A DNA stretch of 64,000 nt. It comes from an uncultured Prevotella sp. (lineage in GTDB: Bacteria > Bacteroidota > Bacteroidia > Bacteroidales > Bacteroidaceae). A model generated the notes under the pieces. The model was not told the origin of the DNA and did not search any database. It saw only the letters and a program-made list of their open reading frames with translations. The stretch is taken from positions 1 through 64,000 of the forward strand of contig USRA01000002.1 of NCBI GenBank assembly GCA_900557035.1, given 5' to 3'. Shown here piece after piece: positions 1-8,921 of this stretch; positions within the stretch are counted from its first letter, which is position 1; the number at the start of each line of letters is the position of its first letter. Both the position numbers and the translations under genes were made by a program.

Positions 1-76
1 TTTTTCTCTTTAGCCATTTTACTTTTAGATAAAATATTAAAAATGTTTTGTATTTAATTCTTCTTTCGAAATCTCG

Positions 77-1267
77 TTAATATAGGAATCCCAAGAGCCA
101 TAACGGAATCTTGTTGTCCTTGCCTACCTCAGTATTGTAACGGGCATAGATGGTATCTGGATTACTACGCATCTTGTTGGGAGTTTGTGCATCACAGATT
201 CTGAATTTCCTGTTGCCATCCACTGTATAATAGTGGTCTTTACCGCCCTGGTGAACTTTGTGGTCTTTCCAAAGAGAATTCACGAAGAATGTTTCCATCA
301 CTTCCTGCTTGTCAATCTGTATAGGATAGATAGCGTACATTAGGTTAGGATTATGCATCATCACCTTAGATGGTTTCTTCGGAAAATCCTGTCCCTCCGG
401 ATAGATCATATTGATGAGTCTGGAATCGGCCAGATACTTAATGTAGTTCATCACGGTTGCCCTACTTGTATTGATGCTTTCGGCCAGCTGGCTCACGTTG
501 GGAGCCTTGGCGCCTTCCACAGCCAACTCGTAGAACAGGCGTTTTATTTTTGGCAGATACTTCAGTTCTATCTGCTTGATGAGGAGGATGTCAACCTCGG
601 TCATCATATTCATTGTCTTTAGTAGATTCTCTGTGAAGTTACGCTGTTCCAAGAAAAATGGGTAGAAACCGTGATGCAGGTAATCATTGAAGTATTTCAT
701 CGGGCTCACCTTGGGAAGGATCTGCTTGATGATGTGTTCATGATTGCGGAGAATATCTTCGAGCTCGTATGGCTGGAAATCGTTGCCCGTCTTCAGATTG
801 ATGTATTCTCTGAATGAGAAGCCGCGGAGATTGTAACTCTTCACGATTCCATTGAGTTCTGGATTCTCTTCCTTCAGGCGCATAACGCTGGAACCTGTAA
901 ACACGATCTTCAGTTCAGGATACAGGTCGTAACATTTGCGGAGCTCCTTGCTCCAGTCCTGCTGCTTGAAAACCTGATCTATCAGAAGTGTGCGTCCACC
1001 ATGGCTCACGAAGTCGCCTGCAAAATCGGCAATACCTCTGCTCTGGAAATAGAAGTTGTTCATATTCACATACAAGCACTTGCGGTCGTATGGTCCAAAG
1101 TGCTCCTTGGCATACTGGAGGAGAAAGGTAGATTTGCCTACGCCCCTAGTGCCTTTGATGCCAATCATACGGTCGTTCCAGTCAATCTCATCCATCAAGG
1201 TTCGTCTGACTGGGGCATCTGTATGCTCAACTAGATATGTATGTGTTCTGAAGAATGCTTCTTCCAT
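77..1267 (-). CDS. AAA family ATPase with C-terminal DUF4143-type region
   Basis: A 396-residue ATPase of the AAA_14/DUF4143 group, common in Bacteroidota accessory regions and of unknown cellular role. A P-loop (GTRGVGKST) lies at about residues 39-47 and a Walker-B-like strand (TLLIDQVF) near 93-100. A sensor-like FTGSS follows, then a winged-helix segment (VSQLAESINTSRATVMNYI) in the C-terminal half, and a final nuclease-like DUF4143 fold is typical of the family. The residue after the Walker-B Asp is Gln98, where these ATPases usually have Glu. It stands alone, with its own promoter at 1304-1334 and a divergent neighbour. The family is clear; the function is not. Confidence 0.85.
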   Translation of the reverse strand: MEEAFFRTHTYLVEHTDAPVRRTLMDEIDWNDRMIGIKGTRGVGKSTFLLQYAKEHFGPYDRKCLYVNMNNFYFQSRGIADFAGDFVSHGGRTLLIDQVFKQQDWSKELRKCYDLYPELKIVFTGSSVMRLKEENPELNGIVKSYNLRGFSFREYINLKTGNDFQPYELEDILRNHEHIIKQILPKVSPMKYFNDYLHHGFYPFFLEQRNFTENLLKTMNMMTEVDILLIKQIELKYLPKIKRLFYELAVEGAKAPNVSQLAESINTSRATVMNYIKYLADSRLINMIYPEGQDFPKKPSKVMMHNPNLMYAIYPIQIDKQEVMETFFVNSLWKDHKVHQGGKDHYYTVDGNRKFRICDAQTPNKMRSNPDTIYARYNTEVGKDNKIPLWLLGFLY

Positions 1268-1303
1268 GCGTTTAATATTGATTCATATTTGTTTTTTACG
1301 ATG

Positions 1304-1334
1304 CAAAGGTAATAATATATTTTAAATTTGCAAA
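1304..1334 (-). promoter_or_regulatory. Promoter of the AAA ATPase gene
   Basis: Read on the minus strand: TTTG (1334-1331), 19 bases, then TACCTTTG (1311-1304), matching the Bacteroidota sigma-ABfr consensus. Transcription would start about 30 bases before the ATG at 1267. Confidence 0.7.
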
Positions 1335-1400
1335 CTCTAGATAGCAAAAACTAACTTTTTTTTCATTATTTAGCACTTTTCTAAGTAAAACTTACCCTCT

Positions 1401-1434
1401 TTTGCCGTTTTTATCTCAATAATTTGTATCTTTG
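1401..1434 (+). promoter_or_regulatory. Promoter abutting the start codon of the ATP-grasp-like gene
   Basis: TTTG at 1401-1404, a 22-base spacer and TATCTTTG at 1427-1434. Only four bases separate the -7 element from the ATG at 1439, so the mRNA is probably leaderless or nearly so. This also rules out the TTG at 1424 as the start, because it would lie inside the promoter. Confidence 0.65.
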
Positions 1435-1438
1435 CAGT

Positions 1439-2503
1439 ATGAAACTACATATCTTCAATCCGGAACACGATTTGGCATTGGCCGCTCATTTGCGACAGTT
1501 TACCGCTCCTCATGCTGGAAGACAGTTGCGAAGCGACCTTGCATTTATACCTGCCTTGTGGGCAGATCAGGGTGACTTGGTGCTTGTTGATGACATCGAC
1601 AATGCACGCGACAAGGTGCGCCATTTGGGGGAGCACCTGATGGAAAAAGTTGAGTTTATAACCAAACTGCAGCTTGAGCATCTGCTTAAGACGGAGTTTA
1701 TAGACAGTGTGCATCCTTGGGGATGGGACTTGAGTCTGAAAGGCGAGCTGGAACGTATCGGTTTGCCGGAAATCATGCTGCCTACTGATGAGGTATTAGA
1801 TAAGGTACGCGCGATAAGCAGCCGCCAATGGGCCGCTGAACATCTGCAGCAGGACGTAGTATATGCAGATAACTTTGCTCTGGTTAAGGAATGCGTGATG
1901 AAGTGGGGCAAGGCTGTAGTCAAGGCTCCTTGGAGCAGCAGTGGAAGAGGCGTGAAATATGTTTCTGCCGATGAGTTCCGGACAAACGGTGAATATCCCG
2001 CTTTCCAGCGCTGGGTAAGCAACATCATTTTCCGACAGGGTGGTGTTACCGTAGAGCCATACTATAATAAGGTGAAAGATTTTGGTATGGAATTCGAGAT
2101 GCGTGACGGCAAGGTACACTATCTAGGACTCTCGCTCTTCGATACTGTCAAAAATGCCTATACCGGTAACTTGCTCTGCTCTGAAGAAGAGAAGATTGAA
2201 ATGATAAAGAAATACATTAGTGAAGATGCGCTTTTCTCTGCAAGACAGAAAATTATAAATATAGTTGAACCTGCGTTAAAGGAAAGCTATAACGGGCCAT
2301 TTGGAGTAGATATGATGATTGCTGCAAAGGATGGGCAGTTAGAGCTTGTTACTTGTATCGAATTGAATCTTCGCAGAACGATGGGGCATGTGGCTCTAGA
2401 GTTAGCCAGGATAACCAAACCTCAGAGTCTGATGCGTGTTGACTTTGATGGTAACAGATATCATTTGCGTGTAATGCCCGGTAAACAGGCAGCTGACGAG
2501 TAG
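1439..2503 (+). CDS. ATP-grasp-like protein of unknown function
   Basis: A 354-residue protein opening with MKLHIFNPEHDLALA, a style of N-terminus I associate with a conserved Bacteroidota hypothetical family. The C-terminal two thirds has ATP-grasp features: a lysine strand with a small-residue loop (VVKAPWSSSGRGV, about residues 160-172) and a late acidic metal-binding motif (CIELNLRRTMGH, about 303-314). ATP-grasp enzymes ligate a carboxylate to an amine or thiol through an acyl phosphate; the substrate here cannot be read from sequence. No signal peptide is seen, so it is cytoplasmic. The ATG at 1439 is chosen because the -7 promoter element covers 1427-1434. It is monocistronic and converges on the ligase gene. 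Confidence 0.75.
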   Translation: MKLHIFNPEHDLALAAHLRQFTAPHAGRQLRSDLAFIPALWADQGDLVLVDDIDNARDKVRHLGEHLMEKVEFITKLQLEHLLKTEFIDSVHPWGWDLSLKGELERIGLPEIMLPTDEVLDKVRAISSRQWAAEHLQQDVVYADNFALVKECVMKWGKAVVKAPWSSSGRGVKYVSADEFRTNGEYPAFQRWVSNIIFRQGGVTVEPYYNKVKDFGMEFEMRDGKVHYLGLSLFDTVKNAYTGNLLCSEEEKIEMIKKYISEDALFSARQKIINIVEPALKESYNGPFGVDMMIAAKDGQLELVTCIELNLRRTMGHVALELARITKPQSLMRVDFDGNRYHLRVMPGKQAADE

Positions 2504-2511
2504 CAAATAAA

Positions 2512-2543
2512 AATCCCTTAGGCTTGTTGAAGTCTAAGGGATT
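2512..2543. terminator. Bidirectional terminator between ATP-grasp-like gene and DNA ligase
   Basis: A perfect 9-bp stem (AATCCCTTA with TAAGGGATT) has A-rich flank on the left and T-rich flank on the right, so it can serve both convergent genes. A second copy of the right arm sequence, CTTATTGAAGTCTAAG at 2550-2565, repeats CTTGTTGAAGTCTAAG at 2523-2538 27 bases away. Confidence 0.7.
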
Positions 2544-2569
2544 TCTTTGCTTATTGAAGTCTAAGTTTT

Positions 2570-4537
2570 TTATCCGAATTTCTCAACGAACTCATCTTCC
2601 GTGATGATAGGGATGTTGAGTTCATGTGCCTTCTTGTTCTTTGAACTTTGCGAGGCAGCATCGTTATTAATCAGATAGCTGGTGCTCTTGCTTACGCTTC
2701 CCGTCACCTTGCCACCTTGGCTCTCGATGTACGCCTTCAACTCGTTGCGGTTTTTATAACGATGAACATCGCCCGTTACAACGAAGGTCAGTCCGTCGCA
2801 CTGCGTGCCTTTCTCTACAGGAGCCTGCTCGGTAATGGTGAGTTCCTTCATCAGATGCTGTACATGAGCGAAATTGTTGTCATCTTTGAACCAGGCGATG
2901 AATTTGGCGCTTTTTTCAGGACCGATGCCGTCGATGCTGGCAAACTCATCATCAAACATACAGAGTCGTGCGGTTTCTATCAGTTCCTTGACAGGATAGC
3001 GTTCTATGAGCTTTTTGGCGACATCACCTCCACACAACGGGATGTTGAGTGCATAGAGCAGATGGCGACCATCAGTATTTCGGCTTTTGCGGATGCTTTC
3101 CAGCATATTGCCTACACTCTTCTTTCCGAATCCTTCCCAGGAAGAGATGACATAGGCATGATCGGAAAGATGGTAAAAATCTGCATATTCACTGATCAAG
3201 CCTTCGTTTACCAGTTTCCAGATGGTCTGTTCTGAAATACCTTCTATGTTCAAACCTTCCTTGCTCACGAATCTCGTGAACTTCTTCAACTGCTTCGCCG
3301 CGCAATGCGGATTGGTGCAATGCAGTGTTTTCGTACCGCTTTCGCTTTCTCTAACGATAGCTTCAGCATGGCAGACAGGACACTCTCTAGGAATTTCAAA
3401 AACGCCAAGTGATTCTGTTACATTGATCACCTTTGGGATAATCTTGTTGGCCTTGATTACCTGCAATCGGGTTCCCTTGCCTCCGATACCCAGACGCTCA
3501 CATTCACTTACATTGCAGAGAGATGCTCGTTGAACAGTTGTGCCTTCCAGTTCTACAGATTTGAAGACAGCCACAGGAGTGATGGTATTGGCTGCACACG
3601 ACCATTCGATGTGGTCGAGTTCGGTATCAGCGTGCTCATCCTGCCATTTGAAGGCGTAACCGGCTCTTGTTGCATGATGACCTGTTACGGAACCAGTAGC
3701 AGCATAGGAGGTGTCATCGTAGCAGATGACGAGACCATCTACAGGGAAAGGATTCTTTTTGTTGGTCACCTTAGCTGTAAACGCATCAATTTCCTTTTGG
3801 ATGTTATCGGAAGTTGGCTGCTCGATGTTCTGGCGCTCTACCGGATGAAAACCCAGTTGTTCCAACCACTGCATTCTTTTGCCCCATGATGTGATTTCCT
3901 GTTCGCAATAAACCAGGGTGAAAGGAATCCATTGGATGTGGCGCTGCTTGACTTCTTCTACATCTTTCAAAGAAAGAGAGCCGGATGCAAGATTGCGGGG
4001 ATTGGCGTAATCACCTTCGCTCTCGATGATAAATTGCTCGAAGTCGGCATAGGAGATGACAGCCTCGCCACGAATCACGAGATGTCCCTTTTCTGTGATG
4101 GACTGCGGAATACCACTGATAGCTGGTGCCAGATGCGTAATGTTGGTGCCAATATGACCATTACCGCGAGTTACCACCTTGGTGAGTTTGCCATTGTCGT
4201 ATGTCACTACCAAGGTGAGGCCATCCAGCTTCCAGGAAATCCAGATTGGGCGGTCTTCTGCCCACTTGACGAGGTCGCTGACCTTCTTGGTCTTTGCCAG
4301 AGAGAGAGCAGCGAACTCGTGTTCTTCCTTCTGGCCGACGATCGTATCTTCAGAAACTTTGTTGGTAGGGGAATCGGGGAGAATTTCGCCGGTTTCCTCT
4401 TCCAGCTTCTTGAGTTGGTCAAACAGGGCATCCCATTCGTAATCGGTAAGGACTTCACCCTTGCCGTTATAATAAACATCAGAAGCTTGGTTCAGTTGAT
4501 TGACCAAGCTTCTCATTCTATTTAATTTATCCTCCAT
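2570..4537 (-). CDS. ligA: NAD-dependent DNA ligase, divergent LigA-type
   Basis: A 655-residue LigA-family enzyme that seals DNA nicks using NAD+ as adenylate donor. The adenylated lysine sits in KLDG (K103). RGEA (156-159), NPRN (179-182), a four-cysteine zinc finger (C386, C389, C407, C412), a helix-hairpin-helix region and a C-terminal BRCT domain (about 578-655) are all present. Several usual motif residues differ: the ligase E-x-K-x-D-G motif reads SWKLDG, TRGDG reads TRGNG, and the DGVVIK motif reads DGLVICY, without the lysine. Prevotella genomes normally carry a more canonical LigA, so this may be a second paralog. The GNAT gene lies 15 bases upstream, probably in the same operon. 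Family certain; essentiality and activity uncertain. Confidence 0.85.
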   Translation of the reverse strand: MEDKLNRMRSLVNQLNQASDVYYNGKGEVLTDYEWDALFDQLKKLEEETGEILPDSPTNKVSEDTIVGQKEEHEFAALSLAKTKKVSDLVKWAEDRPIWISWKLDGLTLVVTYDNGKLTKVVTRGNGHIGTNITHLAPAISGIPQSITEKGHLVIRGEAVISYADFEQFIIESEGDYANPRNLASGSLSLKDVEEVKQRHIQWIPFTLVYCEQEITSWGKRMQWLEQLGFHPVERQNIEQPTSDNIQKEIDAFTAKVTNKKNPFPVDGLVICYDDTSYAATGSVTGHHATRAGYAFKWQDEHADTELDHIEWSCAANTITPVAVFKSVELEGTTVQRASLCNVSECERLGIGGKGTRLQVIKANKIIPKVINVTESLGVFEIPRECPVCHAEAIVRESESGTKTLHCTNPHCAAKQLKKFTRFVSKEGLNIEGISEQTIWKLVNEGLISEYADFYHLSDHAYVISSWEGFGKKSVGNMLESIRKSRNTDGRHLLYALNIPLCGGDVAKKLIERYPVKELIETARLCMFDDEFASIDGIGPEKSAKFIAWFKDDNNFAHVQHLMKELTITEQAPVEKGTQCDGLTFVVTGDVHRYKNRNELKAYIESQGGKVTGSVSKSTSYLINNDAASQSSKNKKAHELNIPIITEDEFVEKFG

Positions 4538-4552
4538 AATGTCTGTAAATCG

Positions 4553-5077
4553 TTATTGTATTTGTGGCTGTATCGTTTGCTTTTCGAAAGCAAAGCGCAT
4601 ACCTCTGTTCCCATAGTTGATTCTTCCGCAGATGCAGAAGCCCATAGAAGAGAGCAAGTTAATCATCGGAAGATTATCGAAATTGGTATCTACCTTGATG
4701 CTAGGAACCTTTTCTACCTCGCAGAGACTATTCACCTTATTAATAAATATACGTGCGAAACCCTCACGCTGATATTTAGGCAACGTAGCAAAGCGGTGTA
4801 TTACATAATAATCGCCTGTGGTAAGCCAGTCGCCATCGATAAAATCGTACTGTGGTTCACCATTGAGTGCTACTGCACCATAGACAGCCACCTCGCCATC
4901 TACGGTAAGTACGTATGCGTTACCATTGTTGATGTCGTCTTTTATATCGTGCTCAGCAGGATAGTCATTAGTCCACTGATGACGTCCTGATGCGATCATA
5001 GAGCGACGAGCCTGGTCAATGATGTTCCAACACGCCTCAAAGTCCTTAATATATGCAGGTCGAAAATCGGTCTTCAT
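4553..5077 (-). CDS. GNAT family N-acetyltransferase
   Basis: A 174-residue GNAT-fold protein. The acetyl-CoA-binding motif A is visible as LPKYQREGFARIFI near residues 99-112 (Q/RxxGxA type), after the beta-4 strand YYVIHRFAT. The C-terminal NLPMINLLSSMGF segment is the usual motif B. The acceptor substrate is unknown. A candidate -7 element (TAAATTTG, minus strand, 5123-5116) lies about 40 bases upstream. The divergent ligase gene follows 15 bases downstream and is probably cotranscribed. Confidence 0.85.
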   Translation of the reverse strand: MKTDFRPAYIKDFEACWNIIDQARRSMIASGRHQWTNDYPAEHDIKDDINNGNAYVLTVDGEVAVYGAVALNGEPQYDFIDGDWLTTGDYYVIHRFATLPKYQREGFARIFINKVNSLCEVEKVPSIKVDTNFDNLPMINLLSSMGFCICGRINYGNRGMRFAFEKQTIQPQIQ

Positions 5078-5262
5078 TTCTTTGTATATTCACTTAATTA
5101 TTTATTAATCGGGTGCAAATTTAACAAAAAAAAACGAATTAAAAGTACAAACGAAGAAAAAACTGCATTTTTACCCGCATTTTTCCTTTAATTTCTGTTT
5201 TTTTCATCTTTTCGGTAGTTAAAATGCGCTATTATCTCTTAAGTTTTACAAGTAAAATATAA

Positions 5263-5316
5263 CGCCCTGTGAGGACAAAAAACATAAATCTCTTCATGCT
5301 TTTGCCTGACAGGGCG
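5263..5316 (-). terminator. Probable 3' hairpin of the CobW-type gene
   Basis: CGCCCTGT (5263-5270) pairs with ACAGGGCG (5309-5316) just past the stop codon of the leftward gene. The 38-base loop is large and the following T tract is weak, so it may be a 3' structure rather than a strong terminator. The rest of the 5078-5323 gap is A/T-rich without a supported gene. Confidence 0.4.
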
Positions 5317-5323
5317 ACTTCCC

Positions 5324-6607
5324 TTAGAGTGCTAAAGTCTTATCAAGTTCGGCGATAATAGCATCCTTCTGATCCTTGATGTGCTGACCGATGAATACAA
5401 TCTTGATCATACGGTCACCAAGTTCCTCATCCCATTCCTTCTCGAGCTGCGGATTGTTCTTGCGCAGTTCTGCGAGCTGGTCGGCTGGCATTGTTGCGAG
5501 CCACTGACCAGCCTGCTTGACTGTCTTCTGCTGACCAGCCTGCTCGAAAACATAGCACATATCTGGTTCATCAGCAAAATAGCAGATACCCTTGGCACGA
5601 ACGATGTCACGAGGCCATTTTCTTGCAACAAACTCATCGAAGAGACCCAGGTCGAATGCCTTACGGCGATAATATACGAAGGTTCCGATACCATATTCCT
5701 CAACCTCGCCACCTTCGTGGTCATGGTCATGATCGTGATGATGATGATGATGATGCTCGTGCTCATGATCCTCGTGGTGGTGATGCTCATGGTCTTCATC
5801 CTCGTGGTGGTGATGCTCGTGCTCGTCATCGTCTTCATCATGGTGATGATGCTCATGCTCCTCTTCTCCGTTTCGCTCAGATTCGATTTCCAGAATCCAG
5901 CCTGCTGATGTAGCAACGGTCTGCCAGTCAAACTTGTGAGTATTGACAATCAGATCGAGATCTACATCACCATAGTTGCATTCGAAAATCTCAGCCTTAG
6001 GCTGGATGGCGCGGATAATCTGCTTCAGGTGCTCCAACTCCTTTGGCTCTACATCTGCGGCCTTATTGAGAAGGATGATGTTGCAGAATTCCATCTGCTG
6101 GATTACGAGAGAAGCGAGATCCTCCTCGTCGAGGTTTGGCTTCATCAAATCAGAACCATTGGCAAACTCGTCCTTCATACGAAGTGCATCAACTACAGTA
6201 ACGATGCTGTCCAGGCGCAAGATACCGTTCTTGATATACTGAGGACCCAGGGATGGGATAGAGCAGATGGTCTGTGCTATAGGTGCAGGCTCGCAGATAC
6301 CGCTTGCCTCTATTACAATATAGTCGAAACGCTTCATATCTACGATTTCCTTGAGCTGTTCTACAAGATCCATCTTCAAGGTACAGCAAATACATCCATT
6401 CTGGAGTGAAACCAGGGAATCATCCTTCTGACCTACCACGCCACCTTTCTCTATGAGAGCTGCATCAATATTCACCTCACCGATATCGTTGACGATAACG
6501 GCAAATTTGATACCCTTCTTGTTAGCCAAAATCTTGTTGAGCAGGGTAGTCTTACCACTGCCCAGATAGCCTGTCAAAAGCAGGACTGGAACTTCTTTAT
6601 TGTTCAT
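5324..6607 (-). CDS. CobW/ZNG1-type GTPase, putative metal chaperone, His-rich
   Basis: A 427-residue G3E GTPase of the COG0523 group, which insert or deliver metal ions (zinc or cobalt) to client proteins. The P-loop GYLGSGKT spans residues 13-20, the metal-binding CxCC motif is C72-x-C74-C75, and the guanine-specificity segment is LLNKAAD. Between the GTPase core and the C-terminal CobW_C domain, roughly residues 250-300 are a long run of alternating His, Asp and Glu, a probable metal-buffering loop. The neighbouring efflux operon suggests a shared metal theme, but no Zur box was identified. It lies 88 bases downstream of dsbD with a hairpin between. Family sure, metal unknown. Confidence 0.85.
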   Translation of the reverse strand: MNNKEVPVLLLTGYLGSGKTTLLNKILANKKGIKFAVIVNDIGEVNIDAALIEKGGVVGQKDDSLVSLQNGCICCTLKMDLVEQLKEIVDMKRFDYIVIEASGICEPAPIAQTICSIPSLGPQYIKNGILRLDSIVTVVDALRMKDEFANGSDLMKPNLDEEDLASLVIQQMEFCNIILLNKAADVEPKELEHLKQIIRAIQPKAEIFECNYGDVDLDLIVNTHKFDWQTVATSAGWILEIESERNGEEEHEHHHHDEDDDEHEHHHHEDEDHEHHHHEDHEHEHHHHHHHDHDHDHEGGEVEEYGIGTFVYYRRKAFDLGLFDEFVARKWPRDIVRAKGICYFADEPDMCYVFEQAGQQKTVKQAGQWLATMPADQLAELRKNNPQLEKEWDEELGDRMIKIVFIGQHIKDQKDAIIAELDKTLAL

Positions 6608-6647
6608 AAATTCCTCTTTTTATAGTGTTATACTTTAATTACGAAAA

Positions 6648-6676
6648 CGGGAGCAGCAAATAACATGCCACTCCCG
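6648..6676 (-). terminator. Terminator after dsbD
   Basis: On the minus strand, CGGGAG...CTCCCG with an inner GGCA/TGC extension is followed by TTTT. It sits between dsbD and the CobW-type gene, giving the latter at least partly independent expression. Confidence 0.6.
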
Positions 6677-6695
6677 CCTTATGAAAAGTTAATTA

Positions 6696-8771
6696 TTACT
6701 TACGATAGTTATCAAGACCCTTATGCAAGAAGTCAAGATAAGCACTGACATCCTCCTTGAAGCTGAATGCAGCGTTCAGAGGATTTCCCTCATTATCCAC
6801 AGGAATGTAGAATGGCTGGGCATTAGCACCAAACTTGCTTGCCTGCAAGTAGCTCCACTTGTCGCCGATGGTTCTCAATGTACGCTTTTCGCCATTGAAA
6901 GTCACCTCCATAGGCTGTGACAATGGAGTCTTGTCATCTACATAGAGAGAGATGAGTACGTAGTCCTTTGTCAAGATGTCAGTAACGCTAGGGTCTGTCC
7001 AGACTGAAGCTTCCATCTTACGGCAGTTGACACAACCGTAGCCGGTAAAGTCAATCAGTACTGGCTTGCCTGCTGCCTTTGCTGCTGCCATACCTTCCTC
7101 GTAGTCCCTATAAGCCGGTTCTACCACCTTGGTATTCAAGTTGAAATCCTGGGTATTTACAGGTGGGGCAAAAGCACTTACTGCCTTGCAAGGAGCACCC
7201 CAAAGACCAGGAATCATATACACGGAGAAAGCTAAGGAACAAAGACCAAGCATAATGCAAGCTACTGGCATTGGCTTGTTGAGGTCGCCGCCGATGGCAT
7301 CTACCTGGAACTTCAACTTGCCAATCAGGTAGAGACCGAGCAGGCCGAAGATGACAATCCAGAGTGAGAGGAATACCTCGCGGTCCATAATGTGCCAGCC
7401 ATAAGCCAAATCTGCTACAGACAAGAACTTCAAAGAGAAAGCAAGCTCAATGAAACCAAGCACAATCTTGATGGTCTCCATCCAAGAACCAGACTTAGGA
7501 GCTGACTTCAACCAAGATGGGAAGAGTGCAAAGAGGGTGAATGGCAAGGCGAGAGCAAGGGCAAAACCAAACATACCAATGGTTGGCGCCAACCAGTCGC
7601 CCGATGTAACTGTCTGTACCAGAAGTAAGCCGATGATAGGGGCGGTACAAGAGAAACTTACGAGCACGAGTGTGAACGCCATCAGGAAGATGCTGATGAG
7701 TCCTGTTGTGCTGGAAGCCTTGTTATCTACAGCATTACCCCAACTGTCTGGCAACTTGATTTCGAACCATCCGAAGAATGAGAATGCGAAGACTGCCAGA
7801 AGCAAGAAGAGGATGATGTTGAATACCGCACTTGTACTAAGCGCATTGAGGGTACTAGGACCTGCGATGGCAGTAACGGTGAGACCGAGTGCCAGGTATA
7901 TGATGACAATACTCAAACCATAAGTGATGGCATCGCGGATACCCTTCTTCTTGTCATTCTTGGCACGCTTCAGGAAGAAGCTTACTGTCATAGGAATGAT
8001 AGGCCAGATACATGGCATTACAAGAGCGAGCAAACCGCCCACAAAACCAATAATAAAGATATAGAAGAGTGAATGGTTGGCAATGTCATTGTTGCCACCA
8101 AACGCCTGAAGCTCCTTTACAACTGGTTTCCACCAAGCCTTAGCATCATCGCCATCTACAGAGAATGAAGAATCAATATTAGCTGTGCTATCTACTTTCT
8201 CTGCTACGGCAAGTTGAGCCAGAGAGTCTGCTTTCGCTTTAGCGAGAGCTGCTGGATCTTCTGTCTTTTCGTTAGCTTTCGCATCTCCAGGGCTGACAGC
8301 ATCCTTGCCATCTACAGCAGGAGATTTGCCACTATGCTTGAAGCTTGCCTCACTAGGAGGAAGACAATTCTGGTCGCTGCAAGCGCCATACTCCAGATAA
8401 GCATCGATAAGATAGTTAGGCTTGGTGAACTTCACTTTCTGAACGAAAGTAGCGCTACCCTCGAAGAAGCGTAACTTCATCTCAAAGAGAGGATCGAACT
8501 TTGATATTTCATGGCCACGAGCCTGCAACTTGCCTACGAGTTCAACACCGTCAAGCTTGTTTACGTTAAAAGTGGCTGAAATAGGTCCGTCTGCGCCCAA
8601 ACCTGTAGAATAGACATGCCATCCCGGTTGGATCTTTCCATTAAACACGATTTCCGCTACAGCGGTTCCGTTGGTCTTGAGCGATGTAGAGAACTTCACA
8701 GGGTTCATCATCTGTGCATGAGCCAACATTACTACAAAGAGTAACTGTAAAACTGCAATAAACTTTTTCAT
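6696..8771 (-). CDS. dsbD: Thiol:disulfide interchange protein DsbD
   Basis: A 691-residue inner-membrane protein that carries electrons from cytoplasmic thioredoxin to periplasmic thiol oxidoreductases. A signal peptide (cleavage after AHA) leads into an N-terminal DsbD-alpha domain whose cysteines lie in ACSDQNC. A low-complexity linker rich in Ala, Lys and Asp follows. The central eight-helix CcdA-type region contains VMPCIWP and SFSCTAP with the two transmembrane redox cysteines. The C-terminal thioredoxin-like domain has DFTGYGCVNCRK (CVNC active site). All three modules are intact. The promoter lies at 8798-8805; the RND efflux block is divergent. Confidence 0.93.
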   Translation of the reverse strand: MKKFIAVLQLLFVVMLAHAQMMNPVKFSTSLKTNGTAVAEIVFNGKIQPGWHVYSTGLGADGPISATFNVNKLDGVELVGKLQARGHEISKFDPLFEMKLRFFEGSATFVQKVKFTKPNYLIDAYLEYGACSDQNCLPPSEASFKHSGKSPAVDGKDAVSPGDAKANEKTEDPAALAKAKADSLAQLAVAEKVDSTANIDSSFSVDGDDAKAWWKPVVKELQAFGGNNDIANHSLFYIFIIGFVGGLLALVMPCIWPIIPMTVSFFLKRAKNDKKKGIRDAITYGLSIVIIYLALGLTVTAIAGPSTLNALSTSAVFNIILFLLLAVFAFSFFGWFEIKLPDSWGNAVDNKASSTTGLISIFLMAFTLVLVSFSCTAPIIGLLLVQTVTSGDWLAPTIGMFGFALALALPFTLFALFPSWLKSAPKSGSWMETIKIVLGFIELAFSLKFLSVADLAYGWHIMDREVFLSLWIVIFGLLGLYLIGKLKFQVDAIGGDLNKPMPVACIMLGLCSLAFSVYMIPGLWGAPCKAVSAFAPPVNTQDFNLNTKVVEPAYRDYEEGMAAAKAAGKPVLIDFTGYGCVNCRKMEASVWTDPSVTDILTKDYVLISLYVDDKTPLSQPMEVTFNGEKRTLRTIGDKWSYLQASKFGANAQPFYIPVDNEGNPLNAAFSFKEDVSAYLDFLHKGLDNYRK

Positions 8772-8797
8772 TTCTATTTGTGTACTAATTTTGATTG

Positions 8798-8805
8798 CAA
8801 AGATA
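8798..8805 (-). promoter_or_regulatory. -7 element for dsbD
   Basis: TATCTTTG on the minus strand, 26 bases before the dsbD ATG. No convincing -33 TTTG is seen at the usual distance. Confidence 0.5.
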
Positions 8806-8921
8806 CTAAATTTTACTTAAAACACGGCAATCATCGAAGTATAGGTACTTGCCTTTTAGTTTTTTTTAGAAAAAATGCTATAAAATCATCTCTCTTTCTT
8901 GGTAATATAACAAAAATTCTG

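Noticed and set aside
1-17. A leftward ATG at 17-15 giving MAKEK at the window edge.
   Set aside because: Only five codons are visible, too few to support a gene, though a neighbour may start here.
1424-1438. TTG start extending the ATP-grasp-like protein by five residues.
   Set aside because: It falls inside the -7 promoter element TATCTTTG.
5381-5908. Rightward Met/Val-rich and His/Asp-rich frames opposite the CobW-type gene.
   Set aside because: They are mirror frames of the GAT/CAT codon run of the His-rich loop.
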